NCBI RefSeq assembly: GCF_016918035.1
Contig: NZ_JAERWK010000006.1
Location: forward strand, 62,001-126,000
Length of the DNA stretch: 64,000 nt
DNA from: Nakamurella leprariae
GTDB taxonomy: Bacteria; Actinomycetota; Actinomycetes; Mycobacteriales; Nakamurellaceae
Direction: 5' to 3'
Part shown: piece after piece, positions 9,090 through 18,005 of the stretch
Position numbering within the stretch: position 1 is the first letter of the stretch
Layout: the number at the start of each line of letters is the position of its first letter
Translations under genes and position numbers: made by a program
The notes under the pieces: generated by a model
Database searches by the model: none
The model's input: the letters and a program-made list of their open reading frames with translations, nothing else
Told to the model about the DNA's origin: nothing

Positions 9090-10321
9090 TGGGCTCCTCG
9101 TGATCGGGATCCGGCGAGATCGCCGGACGGTCGGTCGGACCCGCCGCGGGGCTGACGGGTGCCGGTGGAGGGCCGGTTCGCCTCGGCGGGCGTCCGGTCC
9201 AGGGCGGTGAGCTCGAGGGAGAACGTCGACCCGGTCCCGGGTCGGCTCCACAGGGTGACGCGGCCGCCGTGGGCGTTGGCGATGTGCTTGACGATGGACA
9301 ACCCCAGGCCGGTGCCGCCGGTGATGCGGGAGCGGGCCGGGTCCACCCGGAAGAACCGCTCGAACACCCGCTCCTGCAGCTCGACCGGGATGCCCACGCC
9401 CCGGTCGGTGACCGAGATGGTGACGACGCCGGCCCGGCGGGACCGGCTCACCGACACCTGGGTGCCCGACGGCGAGTAGTGCACGGCGTTGTCCACCAGG
9501 TTGGTCAACGCCGTGACGAGCATCCCGCGGTCGCCGCGGACCAGCAGCCCGGACCGCGGATCGCTGGCCAGGTCGATGCCGCCCATGGACGCCGCGGTCC
9601 GCACCCGGTTGAGTGTCTCGTCGATCACGCCGTCGATCTCGACCGCAGCCAGCTCGGGGACCGTGTCCGCGCTCTCCAGCCGCGACAGCGTGATCAGCTC
9701 GTTGACCAGGGCCGACAACCGCGCCGACTCCTTGGCCAGCTGCACCGCGAAGCCACGCACGGCGTCCGGATCGTCCGCTCCGTCGGCGGCGGCCTCGGAC
9801 AGCAGCGAGATGGCCCCGACCGGGGTCTTGAGCTCGTGCGAGACGTTGGCCAGGAAGTCCCGCCGGACCGACTCGACCTTGGTGGTCGTGGTGTCGTCGT
9901 GCGCGGTGACCAGCACCGACCCCTCCCGGAACGGACAGGCGGTGACCTGCACCGTGCGGGCCGGGCCGCGCGGATGCCCGAAAGCCTGGGCCGCCTCCAG
10001 GTCCTTGATTGTCAGGTGCACCGGCTCGTCGAGGATGGCGACCTGCTCGGCGGCGTCCACCACCTCGACGATCGGCACCCCGTGCCGGAGCACGCCGAGT
10101 TCCTCGGCCCGCCCGTTGCTGAGCAGTACCCGGCGGTTCTCGCCGATCACCACGTACCCCGCCTCGGCGGCGGCCAGCACGTGGTCGGTCACCGTGGGTT
10201 GCCGCCAGGCTTGCTCACGCTCCGCCTCGGCGCGCCGCATCACCATCGCGCACACGAGCCATCCGACGGCCACCCCGACGACGGCGACCAGGACGTACCC
10301 GAGCACGGACAGCAGCTGCAC
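9086..10321 (-). CDS. senX3: Sensor histidine kinase SenX3
   Basis: A 411-residue kinase. One N-terminal hydrophobic segment (residues ~5-30) is followed by a PAS-like domain (VLAAAEAGYVVIGENRRVL, ~50-130), the dimerisation/phospho-acceptor motif FLANVSHELKTPVGAI (His ~162) and the catalytic core with N-box LTNLVDNAVHYS, G1 DRGVGIP, F-box RFFRVD and G2 GTGLGLSIVKH. The C-terminal ~35 residues are disordered. The GTG start at 10319-10321 begins right before the membrane helix. It is the partner of regX3, which overlaps it by 4 bases. Confidence 0.93.
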   Translation of the reverse strand: MQLLSVLGYVLVAVVGVAVGWLVCAMVMRRAEAEREQAWRQPTVTDHVLAAAEAGYVVIGENRRVLLSNGRAEELGVLRHGVPIVEVVDAAEQVAILDEPVHLTIKDLEAAQAFGHPRGPARTVQVTACPFREGSVLVTAHDDTTTTKVESVRRDFLANVSHELKTPVGAISLLSEAAADGADDPDAVRGFAVQLAKESARLSALVNELITLSRLESADTVPELAAVEIDGVIDETLNRVRTAASMGGIDLASDPRSGLLVRGDRGMLVTALTNLVDNAVHYSPSGTQVSVSRSRRAGVVTISVTDRGVGIPVELQERVFERFFRVDPARSRITGGTGLGLSIVKHIANAHGGRVTLWSRPGTGSTFSLELTALDRTPAEANRPSTGTRQPRGGSDRPSGDLAGSRSRGAQ

Positions 10322-10403
10322 CTCTGCATGCTAGGTCCGCGCCGAGGCCGATCAGGTGCGCCGGAACGCCGATGCGCGGCGCGGTGGGCGTTTCCCGCCG
10401 AGA

Positions 10404-10436
10404 GTTCTCCGGCCGTTCACCGGGCGTTCCAGCACC
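10404..10436 (+). promoter_or_regulatory. Three-unit PHO-box-like direct repeat (candidate RegX3 site) upstream of senX3
   Basis: Three consecutive 11-base units start at 10404 (GTTCTCCGGCC), 10415 (GTTCACCGGGC) and 10426 (GTTCCAGCACC). GTTCACC-type units at an 11-base period are the known binding pattern of actinobacterial PhoP and RegX3. The site is 83-115 bases upstream of the senX3 start, in the gap after gpmA. A further single GTTCACC occurs at 10498. Autoregulation is inferred. Confidence 0.6.
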
Positions 10437-10542
10437 TGGTCGGGACGCACCGGAGCGCCGCACCCGCCCGCCCGGGACCCACCGGCCGTTCACCGGCGTC
10501 CGGACGGACCGTCGCCCGCCGGATGTCCGCCGGGCGAACGGC

Positions 10543-11286
10543 TCAGCGACCCTGGTTGGCCACCGCCTGGATGGCCGCGGCGGCCGCCTCCGGGTCCAGG
10601 TACTCTCCACCGGCCGTGATCGGCTGCAGGTCGTCGTCCAGGTCGTACCGCAGCGGGATGCCGGTGGGGATGTTGACCTTGGCGATGGCCTCGTCGCTGA
10701 TCCCGTCGAGGGTCTTGACCACGGCCCGCAGCGAGTTGCCGTGCGCCGCCACCAGGACGGTGCGGCCGGCCCGCAGGTCGTCGAAGATCTCGCCCTGCAG
10801 GTAGGGCACCAAGCGGGCGACGACGTCCTGCAGGCACTCGGTCTTCGGAGCCTGGTCGCCGAGATCGGCGTACCGCGGGTCGACGGCCTGGGAGTAGGTG
10901 TTGTCGTCGGCGATCGGCGGCGGCGGCACGTCGTAGGACCGGCGCCAGAGCATGAACTGGTCCTCGCCGTAGGTCTGCAGGGTCTCCTTCTTGTCCTTGC
11001 CCTGCAGGTCCCCGTAGTGCCGCTCGTTCAGCCGCCAGGACCGGCGGACCGGGATCCAGTGCCGGTCGGCCTCGTTCAGCGCGTAGTAGGCGGTCGAGAT
11101 GGCGCGCCGCTGCAGGGACGTGTGCACCACGTCCGGCAGCACACCCTGCTCCTTGAGCAGTTCCCCGCCCCGCACCGCTTCGGCGACGCCCTTGTCGGAC
11201 AGCGGCACGTCCACCCAGCCGGTGAACAGGTTCAGCGCGTTCCAGGTGCTCTCACCGTGACGCAACAGGATGAGGGTGGAGGTCAT
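10543..11286 (-). CDS. gpmA: 2,3-bisphosphoglycerate-dependent phosphoglycerate mutase
   Basis: A 247-residue glycolytic/gluconeogenic enzyme interconverting 3- and 2-phosphoglycerate. The catalytic phospho-His motif is [18 protein letters not shown] (His ~10); other family signatures are [19 protein letters not shown] and [12 protein letters not shown] with the second catalytic His. Full length. Its position directly upstream of senX3-regX3 is conserved in mycobacteria and streptomycetes. It is separated from senX3 by ~220 bases containing PHO-box-like repeats. Confidence 0.96.
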   Translation of the reverse strand: MTSTLILLRHGESTWNALNLFTGWVDVPLSDKGVAEAVRGGELLKEQGVLPDVVHTSLQRRAISTAYYALNEADRHWIPVRRSWRLNERHYGDLQGKDKKETLQTYGEDQFMLWRRSYDVPPPPIADDNTYSQAVDPRYADLGDQAPKTECLQDVVARLVPYLQGEIFDDLRAGRTVLVAAHGNSLRAVVKTLDGISDEAIAKVNIPTGIPLRYDLDDDLQPITAGGEYLDPEAAAAAIQAVANQGR

Positions 11287-11367
11287 GCGCGACAGTCTGC
11301 CCCAGCGGCGACGTCGCAGAGGCCGCGGGGCGGGGCCGGCGAGCGGCCTCGCCCCGCGGCACCGCGC

Positions 11368-11646
11368 TCAGCGGCGGACGCTGCGCTTGGACCCGAACCG
11401 GGTCCACAGGAACAGCACGATCACGGCGCCGATGACGGAGCCGATGATGCCGGAGGGCTGGAAGAACCCGTCCGAGGCGTCCCGGTCGAACAGCAGATAG
11501 CCCAGGAACCCTCCGACGAACGACCCGACGATGCCCAGCACGATCGTCATCAGGATGGACATGTCCTGCTTGCCCGGAATGATCAGCCGGGCCAGGGCGC
11601 CGGCGATCAGACCGATGACGATCAGGCTGATGATCAGACCCAACAT
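11368..11646 (-). CDS. GlsB/YeaQ/YmgE-type small stress membrane protein
   Basis: A 92-residue protein with three hydrophobic segments: LGLIISLIVIGLIAGALARL (residues ~2-21), SILMTIVLGIVGSFVGGFLG and GIIGSVIGAVIVLFLWTRFG. The IPGKQDMS loop after the first helix is typical of the transglycosylase-associated (GlsB/YeaQ) family of tiny inner-membrane proteins, whose biochemical role is unknown and which are often stress-induced. ATG 11644-11646 is preceded by a good AGGAG. A longer in-frame extension upstream is unlikely. It is divergent from phoX, with PHO-box-like repeats between the two genes. Confidence 0.85.
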   Translation of the reverse strand: MLGLIISLIVIGLIAGALARLIIPGKQDMSILMTIVLGIVGSFVGGFLGYLLFDRDASDGFFQPSGIIGSVIGAVIVLFLWTRFGSKRSVRR

Positions 11647-11755
11647 GTCGTGCTCCTTCTCCTCGCGGTGGAGTCCGTGTGCGGGCTCCGGTTGATCAGT
11701 ACCCAACGGATGCGGGTTCGGACGGATCCACCCGGATGAGTTGGATCGCCGCCGG

Positions 11756-11800
11756 CGTCACCAGCCGTTCACCGGACCGGCCACCCCGCGTTCACCTGCT
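11756..11800 (+). promoter_or_regulatory. PHO-box-like repeat cluster upstream of phoX
   Basis: Units with the core TCACC or CCACC start at 11756 (CGTCACC), 11767 (GTTCACC), 11779 (GGCCACC) and 11790 (GTTCACC), spaced 11, 12 and 11 bases. Two units are perfect GTTCACC. This is the direct-repeat geometry of actinobacterial PhoP/RegX3 sites. It lies ~155-200 bases upstream of the alkaline phosphatase gene phoX, a classical phosphate-starvation target, with the RegX3 gene nearby. Confidence 0.55.
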
Positions 11801-11952
11801 CGGGTCCCAGGCGCCACCTGGACGGGCGATGGTGGGCCCGCGCTGTGATCGGAAGATGCACCAGCTGTGACCGACCGCCGCTCGGTCACCATCTCCGCTC
11901 CCGATCGCCGGCGCGTCCTGACCGCCGCCGCCCCGTCGAGGAGAGCCCTTCC

Positions 11953-14079
11953 GTGACCCGTGCCGAGAACCGCCGTCTGCTGCCCATGTTCGGGCACACC
12001 CGCGGCAAGCGCAGCGCCGTGACCTGCCACCTCAAGTGCGACGACGCGTGCGCCAAGCATGCCCCGAACGAGACCGCCAACCCGACGTTCCACGAGATCG
12101 CGAACGCCGCGCTGAGCCGCCGGATGCTGCTGCGCGGCGCCGGTGCGGGCGCCCTGACCCTGGTCGTCGGCAGCCAGCTCGTCGGCGGAGCGCCGGAGGC
12201 GGCCGCCGCGGTCCGTCCGGCCGGCTCCCGAGGCGGCTGGGACGGCGCCTGGCGGGGCGGCAAGGGAGGCAGCGGGAACCTGCGGTTCGCGCCGATCGCG
12301 CCGGTCGACCAGCTCGTCGACGACTTCACCGTCCCGGAGGGCTACACCTGGGACACCATCATCCGCTGGGGCGACCCGCTGTTCGACGTGGCCGACGTCT
12401 TCGACGCCGCCCACCAGACGCCGGAGCTCCAGGCGCGACAGTTCGGCTACAACAACGACTACCTCGACATCATCGTCATCCCGTGGGCGACGGACGAGGC
12501 GCTGCTGGTCAGCAACCACGAGTACACCAACCACAACATCATGTTCCCGGAGACGGCCGACGCGGCCATGCTCGCCTGCTACCGCAAGGTCGAGATGGAG
12601 GCGCACGGCCTGTCCGTCGTGCACCTGACCCGCGAGCGGGACGGCGCGCCCTGGAGCTACACCGTCGGCAACCCGTACAACCGCCGGCACACGGTGACCA
12701 CCGAGTTCACCCTGAGTGGCCCGGTCGCCGGTTCCGACCTGGTGAAGACGGTGGCGGACCCGTCGGGCCGCACCGTGTTCGGCACCCTGAACAACTGTGC
12801 CGGCGGGACCACGCCGTGGGGCACCGTGCTCTCGGGTGAGGAGAACTTCAACGGGTACTTCGTCGGCCGCGGCACCGATCAGGAGGCCCGGTACGGCATC
12901 TCGACCGCGGCGACCAGCTACGGCTTCGAGACGATCGATCCGCGCTTCGACGCGAACAACGCCGGCTACGAGCAGGAGGCCCACCGGTTCGGCTGGATCG
13001 TCGAGGTCGACCCGTTCGAGCCGCAGGACGCGCCGGTCAAGCACACCGCGCTGGGCCGGTTCAAGCACGAGGCCGGCAGCATCCAGGTCGGCGCCAGCGG
13101 TCACGTCGGGGTCTACATGGGCGACGACGAGCGCTTCGACTACCTGTACAAGTTCGTGTCCAAGGACACCATGGACCCGGACGTGCTGAACCCGGCGTCG
13201 CGGCCGCACAACAAGCAGCTGCTGACCGACGGCACCCTGTACGTGGCCCGGTTCACCGGCGACTCGCCGGCGGCCGAGATCGACGGCACCGGCACGGTCC
13301 CCAGCGACGGCGCCTTCGACGGCACCGGCGAGTGGATCCCGCTGGTGCGCGAGGGCGTCAGCCTCGTGCCCGGGTTCACCGCCGAGGAGGCGCTCGTCTT
13401 CACGCGTCTCGCCGCGGACGCGGTCGGCGCCACCAAGATGGACCGCCCTGAGGACGTGCAGCCGAACCCGAAGACCGGCAAGGTCTACGTCGCCTGCACC
13501 AACAACACCAACCGTGGCCTCGAGGGGCGGGCCCCGGCGGACGAGGTGAACCCTCGCACGGCGAACCGCGACGGGCACGTCATCGAGATCACCGAGGACG
13601 CGGACGTCACCGGCACCACGTTCAGCTGGAACATCCTGCTGCTCTGTGGTGACCCGTCCGACCCGGACACCACGACCTACTTCTCCGGGTTCCCGGCCGA
13701 GAAGGTCTCGCCGATCTCCTGCCCGGACAACCTGGCCTTCGACAGCCGGGGCAACCTGTGGATCTCCACCGACGGGCAGCCCGGCACCATCGGGTACAAC
13801 GACGGCCTGTTCAAGGTGACGCTCGAGGGCCCGGAACGGGGACGTGTCGAGCAGTTCCTGGCCGTGCCGCGCGAGGCCGAGACCTGCGGTCCCGTCATCC
13901 ACGACGAGGACGGCATGGTCTTCGTCAACGTCCAGCACCCGGGCGAGGACGGCACCTGGACCGAGCAGACCTCGTACTTCCCCGACTACGTCGCCGAGGG
14001 CGCCACTCCGGCGCCGGGCGACTGGCGGGGGCCGCGACCGTCGGTCGTGCAGGTGTACCGGAGCAAGCGCGGCCGGTGA
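11953..14079 (+). CDS. phoX: PhoX-family alkaline phosphatase, Tat-exported
   Basis: A 708-residue DUF839/PhoX phosphatase releasing phosphate from organic phosphoesters outside the cell; family members use Ca2+ and Fe3+. The N-terminus has the actinobacterial PhoX leader with AVTCHLKCDDAC, then the twin-arginine motif SRRMLLRG (~residue 57) followed by a hydrophobic stretch and an Ala-rich cleavage region. The metal-site signature TPWGTVLSGEENFNGYF (~residue 290) and the GRFKHEAGSI segment are present. GTG 11953 is preceded by GAGGAGAG at the right distance. A strong hairpin follows the stop. Likely induced by phosphate limitation through RegX3, given the upstream repeats. Confidence 0.93.
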   Translation: MTRAENRRLLPMFGHTRGKRSAVTCHLKCDDACAKHAPNETANPTFHEIANAALSRRMLLRGAGAGALTLVVGSQLVGGAPEAAAAVRPAGSRGGWDGAWRGGKGGSGNLRFAPIAPVDQLVDDFTVPEGYTWDTIIRWGDPLFDVADVFDAAHQTPELQARQFGYNNDYLDIIVIPWATDEALLVSNHEYTNHNIMFPETADAAMLACYRKVEMEAHGLSVVHLTRERDGAPWSYTVGNPYNRRHTVTTEFTLSGPVAGSDLVKTVADPSGRTVFGTLNNCAGGTTPWGTVLSGEENFNGYFVGRGTDQEARYGISTAATSYGFETIDPRFDANNAGYEQEAHRFGWIVEVDPFEPQDAPVKHTALGRFKHEAGSIQVGASGHVGVYMGDDERFDYLYKFVSKDTMDPDVLNPASRPHNKQLLTDGTLYVARFTGDSPAAEIDGTGTVPSDGAFDGTGEWIPLVREGVSLVPGFTAEEALVFTRLAADAVGATKMDRPEDVQPNPKTGKVYVACTNNTNRGLEGRAPADEVNPRTANRDGHVIEITEDADVTGTTFSWNILLLCGDPSDPDTTTYFSGFPAEKVSPISCPDNLAFDSRGNLWISTDGQPGTIGYNDGLFKVTLEGPERGRVEQFLAVPREAETCGPVIHDEDGMVFVNVQHPGEDGTWTEQTSYFPDYVAEGATPAPGDWRGPRPSVVQVYRSKRGR

Positions 14080-14121
14080 TCGAACCTCCTGCTCGCTGAG
14101 CGGGGTCCGGGAGACCGGGAA

Positions 14122-14161
14122 GCAGCGCCCGTGGTCGGAGTTCCGGCCACGGGCGTGCTGC
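14122..14161. terminator. Bidirectional hairpin between phoX and the TPR gene
   Basis: An inverted repeat with stem GCCCGTGG / CCACGGGC, extended by outer GCAGC / GCTGC with a small bulge, closes a 12-base loop. It lies between the converging stops at 14079 and 14176, so it can end transcription from both sides. There is no long T-run, as usual in this GC range. Confidence 0.6.
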
Positions 14162-14175
14162 GTCCCGGACCGAAC

Positions 14176-14631
14176 TCACGGCGGTACGTCGAGCCGGGCC
14201 GCCAGCCGGTGCAGCGCAGCACTGATCATCCGGCCGTAGCCGTCGTCGCCGAGCGCGTGGGCCGCGACCAGGCCGAGCTCGGTGTGCTGGCGGGCGGCAT
14301 GGGCGTTCCCGAGCCGGCGATGCACGTCGCCCAGGTTGAGGTGCAGGGACGGCAACAGACCGGCGACGCTGAGCCCGGCCCGTTCGGCCTCGTCCGGCGT
14401 GACCTGCTCGGCCGCAGCCAGTGCTCGCCGGTCCCAGACCAGTTCCCGCTCGGGGTCGTCCTGCACGTCGGCCATGGCATGGGCGACGGCACAGCGGTGC
14501 AGCGGCGGACCGGAGCCACCGAGGTCCTGCCACAGCCGTTCCAGCTCGCGCCGGGTGGCGGCCCGATGGCCCGCGCCCTCCTCGACTGCGCGCGCGAGAC
14601 GGGCCAGCACGGGGTCTCCTCCGGCGTCCAC
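14176..14631 (-). CDS. Small TPR-like protein of unknown function
   Basis: A 151-residue all-helical protein. Recognisable stretches are PLHRCAVAHAMADVQDDPER near residue 45 and LHLNLGDVHRRLGNAHAA near residue 115, which look like tetratricopeptide helices. Similar short proteins are widespread in actinobacteria, but I know no assigned role. It starts at ATG 14629-14631. It converges with phoX and lies downstream of the NlpC/P60 gene's stop on the other side (same strand, 75 bases). Confidence 0.7.
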   Translation of the reverse strand: MDAGGDPVLARLARAVEEGAGHRAATRRELERLWQDLGGSGPPLHRCAVAHAMADVQDDPERELVWDRRALAAAEQVTPDEAERAGLSVAGLLPSLHLNLGDVHRRLGNAHAARQHTELGLVAAHALGDDGYGRMISAALHRLAARLDVPP

Positions 14632-14706
14632 GACCGGACCGTACGCACCGGACCAACTCAGGTCGAGCCGGTCGGGGCCGTCGCGGTGGTGCAGGACTGC
14701 CGTGGC

Positions 14707-17679
14707 TCAGGGACGCAGCACCGGTCGGCGGCGGGCCGCCCGCTGGGGCTGCGTGGTCGGCGACGGCACGGCCGGGGGCAGCGCCGGGAGCTGCAGGACG
14801 GTGCCCTCCGGCACCGTGCCAGCCGTCGGCACGACCGTCACGGCGCCGTCCGGGTCGATGACCACGGTGGTGCCGGCCCCGGTGAGCACGCCGGTGCCCG
14901 GGGTCGCCGGGGGTGCGGTGGTGCCGGTCGTCGGAGTGGTGCCGGTCGTCGGCGCGGTGGTGGTCGGCGCGGTGGTGGTCGGCGCGGTGGTACCGGGCGC
15001 CGTGGTGGACGGGGTGCTGGTGCTCCCGGTCGAGGGAGTGCCCGAGGTCGGCGCCGTGCCGGCGGTGGACGGAGCGGCCGCGGGCGTGGTGGTCGACGGC
15101 GCCGCGCTGGTGGGCGTCGAGGTGCCCGGGGTCGAGGTGCCCGGGGTCGACGTGGATGTCGTCGATCCGCCGGTGGACGTGCTCGTCGTCGGCGGGGCCG
15201 TCGTCGGCACCGTCTCCGTCGTGGGCACCGTCTCCGTCGTGGGCACCGTCTCCGTCGTGGGCGCCGGGTTCTCCGTGGTCGGCGGCGGAATGGTCGGCGG
15301 AATGGTCGGAGCAGGTTCCGGAGTCGGGCTCGGCGTCGGCGCGGCCGGCGTCTCCGGGGCCGGAACCGGTACCGGCGCCGCGGCCAGTGGGGCGGGGGCG
15401 GGCGGGGCCGGCTCCGGGGTCACTGTGCGCCGCGGCGGCGTCGGGGTCACCGGACGGTCGGCCACCGGATCACGGTCGGTCCAGGCGTTCGGGGCCTGGT
15501 AGCTGTACCGGGTGGCCAGGTCGGCCGACGACGGCCAGCTCGGGGTGCCCGGGGTGAAGGTGCCGGCGGCGCCCGACCAGTATCGGTACAGCTGCACGTC
15601 GGCGTCGGTGCGCCGCAGCGGCACCACGTGCACCGAGGTGCCCACCGAGGACGCCTCCAGGATGTAGCGCACCCCGTCGAAGGTGCCCAGGTACAGCGCG
15701 ACATGGCCGGGGAAGCCGACGATGTCGCCGGGCAGCCCCTGGTCCCACGGCACCCGGACGCCACCCGTCCGCTGGGTGGCCGAGTTGCCGGGGATGGCGA
15801 AGCCGGCCTGGCCGAGCACGAAGGCGGTCAGGCCCGAGCAGTCGAACCCGATCTGCAGGCCGCAGCTGTTCAGCTCGCCGCCGCCGCGGGAGCAGCCGTT
15901 GGACGGTCCGGCCCCGGAGCCGCCACCACCCCAGACGTAGGGCAGGCCGAGCGACGAGAAGCCGGCGGCGAGACCCGCGGCCACGGCCGGGGTCGGCGCC
16001 GTGATGGTCTTCCCGGCCAGCGCGCGGTCCACGAACCGGTTGTCCGGGATCGTCACCGTGGTGCCGGCCGCGATGACCGAGCCCTCGGTGCCGCCCCCGG
16101 TGGAGCCGAAGTACTTGCGGAACATGAAGAAGAAGTTCCGGTTGCCGTACGAGGAACAGGCGTCGCCGGCGGACGGGTAGGCCGCGAGCGAGGCCGGGTT
16201 CGGCTGGTACGGCGTGTAGTTGTAGAGCGAGGCGGTGGCCGTGTTCTTGATGGTGACCGGCGCTCCGCCGCAGCCGGATCCGGCGACGTTCCAGAGGATC
16301 TCGGCGGTCTGCCCGGCCCGGTAGCGGTACTTGTCGGGGTCGACCCGGTAGCGCGCCCACTGCTTGGCCATGCCGTACGCCTGGTTGAACAGGCCGGCGT
16401 ATCGGGGGTCGCAGTTGGCGGTGCCGCTGGGGCCGGTGTCCGGGCAGTGCCAGCCCCACGCCGCCGCGTACGACGCGGCCGAGACGTCGGTCCGGGTCAG
16501 CAGGGCCGACTCCTTCTGCAGGGTGGTCAACATGACCTGCGGGTTGATGCCGCAGGCGACGGAGATCTTGGCCAGGACCGCGGCGACGTCTTCGTTCACG
16601 CCGCCCCGGTAGGCCGCGCAATAGGCGTCGGCGGTCTGGTCGGGGGTGGTGACCCGGACGCTGCGCAGGCACCAGGGCCCGGAGCAGGCCGCGTTCTGCA
16701 CCGTGATGAAGTCGCGGATCTGCTGCTCGGACATGGCGTCCGAGTCGGTGAAGACCGCGTCCGAGATGATGTTGCCCGCGTCGAAGACGGTGCCGGTGCT
16801 GGTCAGCGTGGGGGCGCCGGTGCCACCGTCGGTCGCCGGCGCGCAGGTCACCGTGGTGGCCATGGTGGAAGCGCCGGCGGGACCCTCGGACCCCAGAGCC
16901 TGGACCAGCGCCTCGGCCAGCGGCCGCCACCCGTCGAAGTCCTGACCGCGCTGGGTCTGCTGGATCTGCTCGCCGATCTCCCAGTCGGCGCGGGGGTCGG
17001 TGTCGTACCCCGGCACCCGGGTCACCAGCTGCTGGAAGAACATCCAGGACGCACCGGCCGGGTCGGTCCGGTCGTATTCGGTGTAGAGCCCGCTGGCCCG
17101 GTCGGGCGCCTGCTGGAACAGCCCGAGCCAGGACCGGTTCAGCGCGTCCGCCCGCAGGCTGGACTGGGCCATGGCCACCGCCAGCGCGATGCGCTGACCG
17201 CGGGCGGTGACGTCCAGCTGCTCACCGACGGCGACGACCGTGGCGGCCATCCGTACCTGCTCGGCGTCCAGTGTCGTGCCGTCGAACTCGGTGCCCACCA
17301 GCGGGTTCCACTCGATCCCGGTCAGCGCGCGCAGCGGCTGCAGCGGAGTGGCACCGGTCATCGGCGGGGCCGGATCGGCGGTCGGCGCAGAAGCTTCGGC
17401 GGGCGCATCGGCAGCGAGCGGCGTGGCGGCGAACATCGACGCCGGGTCGGTCGGGACGGCGGCCGGGTCGACGGGCACGCACGGGTCGATCGCGGTCAGC
17501 GCGCCCGACGGTGAAGTGGCCGAGCCGACCGACTCCGCCGGTTCCGCCGACGCACCGCCCGCGCCCACCACGGCGACGGTCGCCGAGACCGCCAGAACCA
17601 CCACCACACGCTGCGCCGACCGCAGGACCGCGCCACGGGGCAGCACCGCTCCGGCGCGGCGCCACAGCACCCGCTTCAC
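14707..17679 (-). CDS. Exported multi-domain NlpC/P60 peptidoglycan hydrolase with Thr/Pro stalk
   Basis: A 990-residue secreted wall protein. Residues 1-45 form a signal peptide ending in an Ala-Ser-Ala-Glu cleavage region. Residues ~115-260 hold a lysozyme-like module (GQRIALAVAMAQSSLRADAL, GLFQQAPD). Residues ~285-510 hold a second Cys-rich muramidase-like module (INPQVMLTTLQKESALLTRT, WGWHCPDTG). Residues ~560-700 hold the NlpC/P60 endopeptidase with catalytic Cys in GFDCSGLTAF (~613) and His in GHVALYLG. The last ~260 residues are a low-complexity Pro/Thr/Ser stalk with repeated ETVPTT. It could cut both glycan and peptide parts of peptidoglycan. The GTG start 17677-17679 precedes the basic signal-peptide region. 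No sortase signal is visible at the C-terminus. Confidence 0.85.
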   Translation of the reverse strand: MKRVLWRRAGAVLPRGAVLRSAQRVVVVLAVSATVAVVGAGGASAEPAESVGSATSPSGALTAIDPCVPVDPAAVPTDPASMFAATPLAADAPAEASAPTADPAPPMTGATPLQPLRALTGIEWNPLVGTEFDGTTLDAEQVRMAATVVAVGEQLDVTARGQRIALAVAMAQSSLRADALNRSWLGLFQQAPDRASGLYTEYDRTDPAGASWMFFQQLVTRVPGYDTDPRADWEIGEQIQQTQRGQDFDGWRPLAEALVQALGSEGPAGASTMATTVTCAPATDGGTGAPTLTSTGTVFDAGNIISDAVFTDSDAMSEQQIRDFITVQNAACSGPWCLRSVRVTTPDQTADAYCAAYRGGVNEDVAAVLAKISVACGINPQVMLTTLQKESALLTRTDVSAASYAAAWGWHCPDTGPSGTANCDPRYAGLFNQAYGMAKQWARYRVDPDKYRYRAGQTAEILWNVAGSGCGGAPVTIKNTATASLYNYTPYQPNPASLAAYPSAGDACSSYGNRNFFFMFRKYFGSTGGGTEGSVIAAGTTVTIPDNRFVDRALAGKTITAPTPAVAAGLAAGFSSLGLPYVWGGGGSGAGPSNGCSRGGGELNSCGLQIGFDCSGLTAFVLGQAGFAIPGNSATQRTGGVRVPWDQGLPGDIVGFPGHVALYLGTFDGVRYILEASSVGTSVHVVPLRRTDADVQLYRYWSGAAGTFTPGTPSWPSSADLATRYSYQAPNAWTDRDPVADRPVTPTPPRRTVTPEPAPPAPAPLAAAPVPVPAPETPAAPTPSPTPEPAPTIPPTIPPPTTENPAPTTETVPTTETVPTTETVPTTAPPTTSTSTGGSTTSTSTPGTSTPGTSTPTSAAPSTTTPAAAPSTAGTAPTSGTPSTGSTSTPSTTAPGTTAPTTTAPTTTAPTTGTTPTTGTTAPPATPGTGVLTGAGTTVVIDPDGAVTVVPTAGTVPEGTVLQLPALPPAVPSPTTQPQRAARRRPVLRP
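15200..15253 (-). repeat. 18-base tandem repeat inside the NlpC/P60 stalk
   Basis: Three head-to-tail 18-base units; the second and third are identical (GTCGTGGGCACCGTCTCC on the + strand) and the first differs by one base. They encode a six-residue Glu-Thr-Val-Pro-Thr-Thr repeat in the stalk. Shorter GGTGGTCGGCGC repeats lie next to them around 14948-14990. Confidence 0.85.
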
Positions 17680-17974
17680 CGGCGGTCCCCGAGCAGCACC
17701 ACCGCGGACTCCAGATCCACTGACAACCCCGTCCCCAGCACTGATCCAGCAGCGTCACGCCCGCACGCGGACCCGACGACCTGCGACCCACCCCCGACTG
17801 CCAGGACGCGCCCACCGGTCCATCCCGGCGCCCCCGCCGGGACACCCACCCGGGCCGGGATCAGTGAGCACGTCCGAGCGCTGAGCCTACTGAGGCGGCC
17901 GGGACCCGTCATTGCCCGAACGGGTACACCCGGGTGAACTCCTGGCGCGACGCCGGTGACGGAGTGAACGGGAC
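17680..17974. other. Non-coding stretch upstream of the NlpC/P60 gene
   Basis: With the adjoining hairpin this ~325-base gap separates the YbjN gene stop from the NlpC/P60 start and should hold the hydrolase promoter. I see no convincing gene: a 78-codon frame ending in a GTGA overlap with the hydrolase start has no recognisable features. I looked for a c-di-AMP (ydaO) riboswitch, common before actinobacterial wall hydrolases, and did not find its conserved segments. Confidence 0.5.
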
Positions 17975-18001
17975 CCCCGGTCGGAACGGGTCGATCCGGG
18001 G
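17975..18001 (-). terminator. Possible hairpin after the YbjN gene
   Basis: CCCCGG (17975-17980) can pair with CCGGGG (17996-18001) around a 15-base loop, starting a few bases after the YbjN gene stop. The stem is short and lacks a T-run, so termination is only plausible. Confidence 0.35.
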
Positions 18002-18005
18002 ACGG

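Noticed and set aside
15200-15253. Tandem 18-base repeats considered as a regulatory element
   Set aside because: They are in frame and encode a stalk repeat of the wall hydrolase, so coding explains them.
17676-18005. Possible c-di-AMP (ydaO) riboswitch, or a 78-codon gene, before the NlpC/P60 hydrolase
   Set aside because: The conserved ydaO segments are absent, and the small frame shows no recognisable protein features beyond a chance GTGA overlap.
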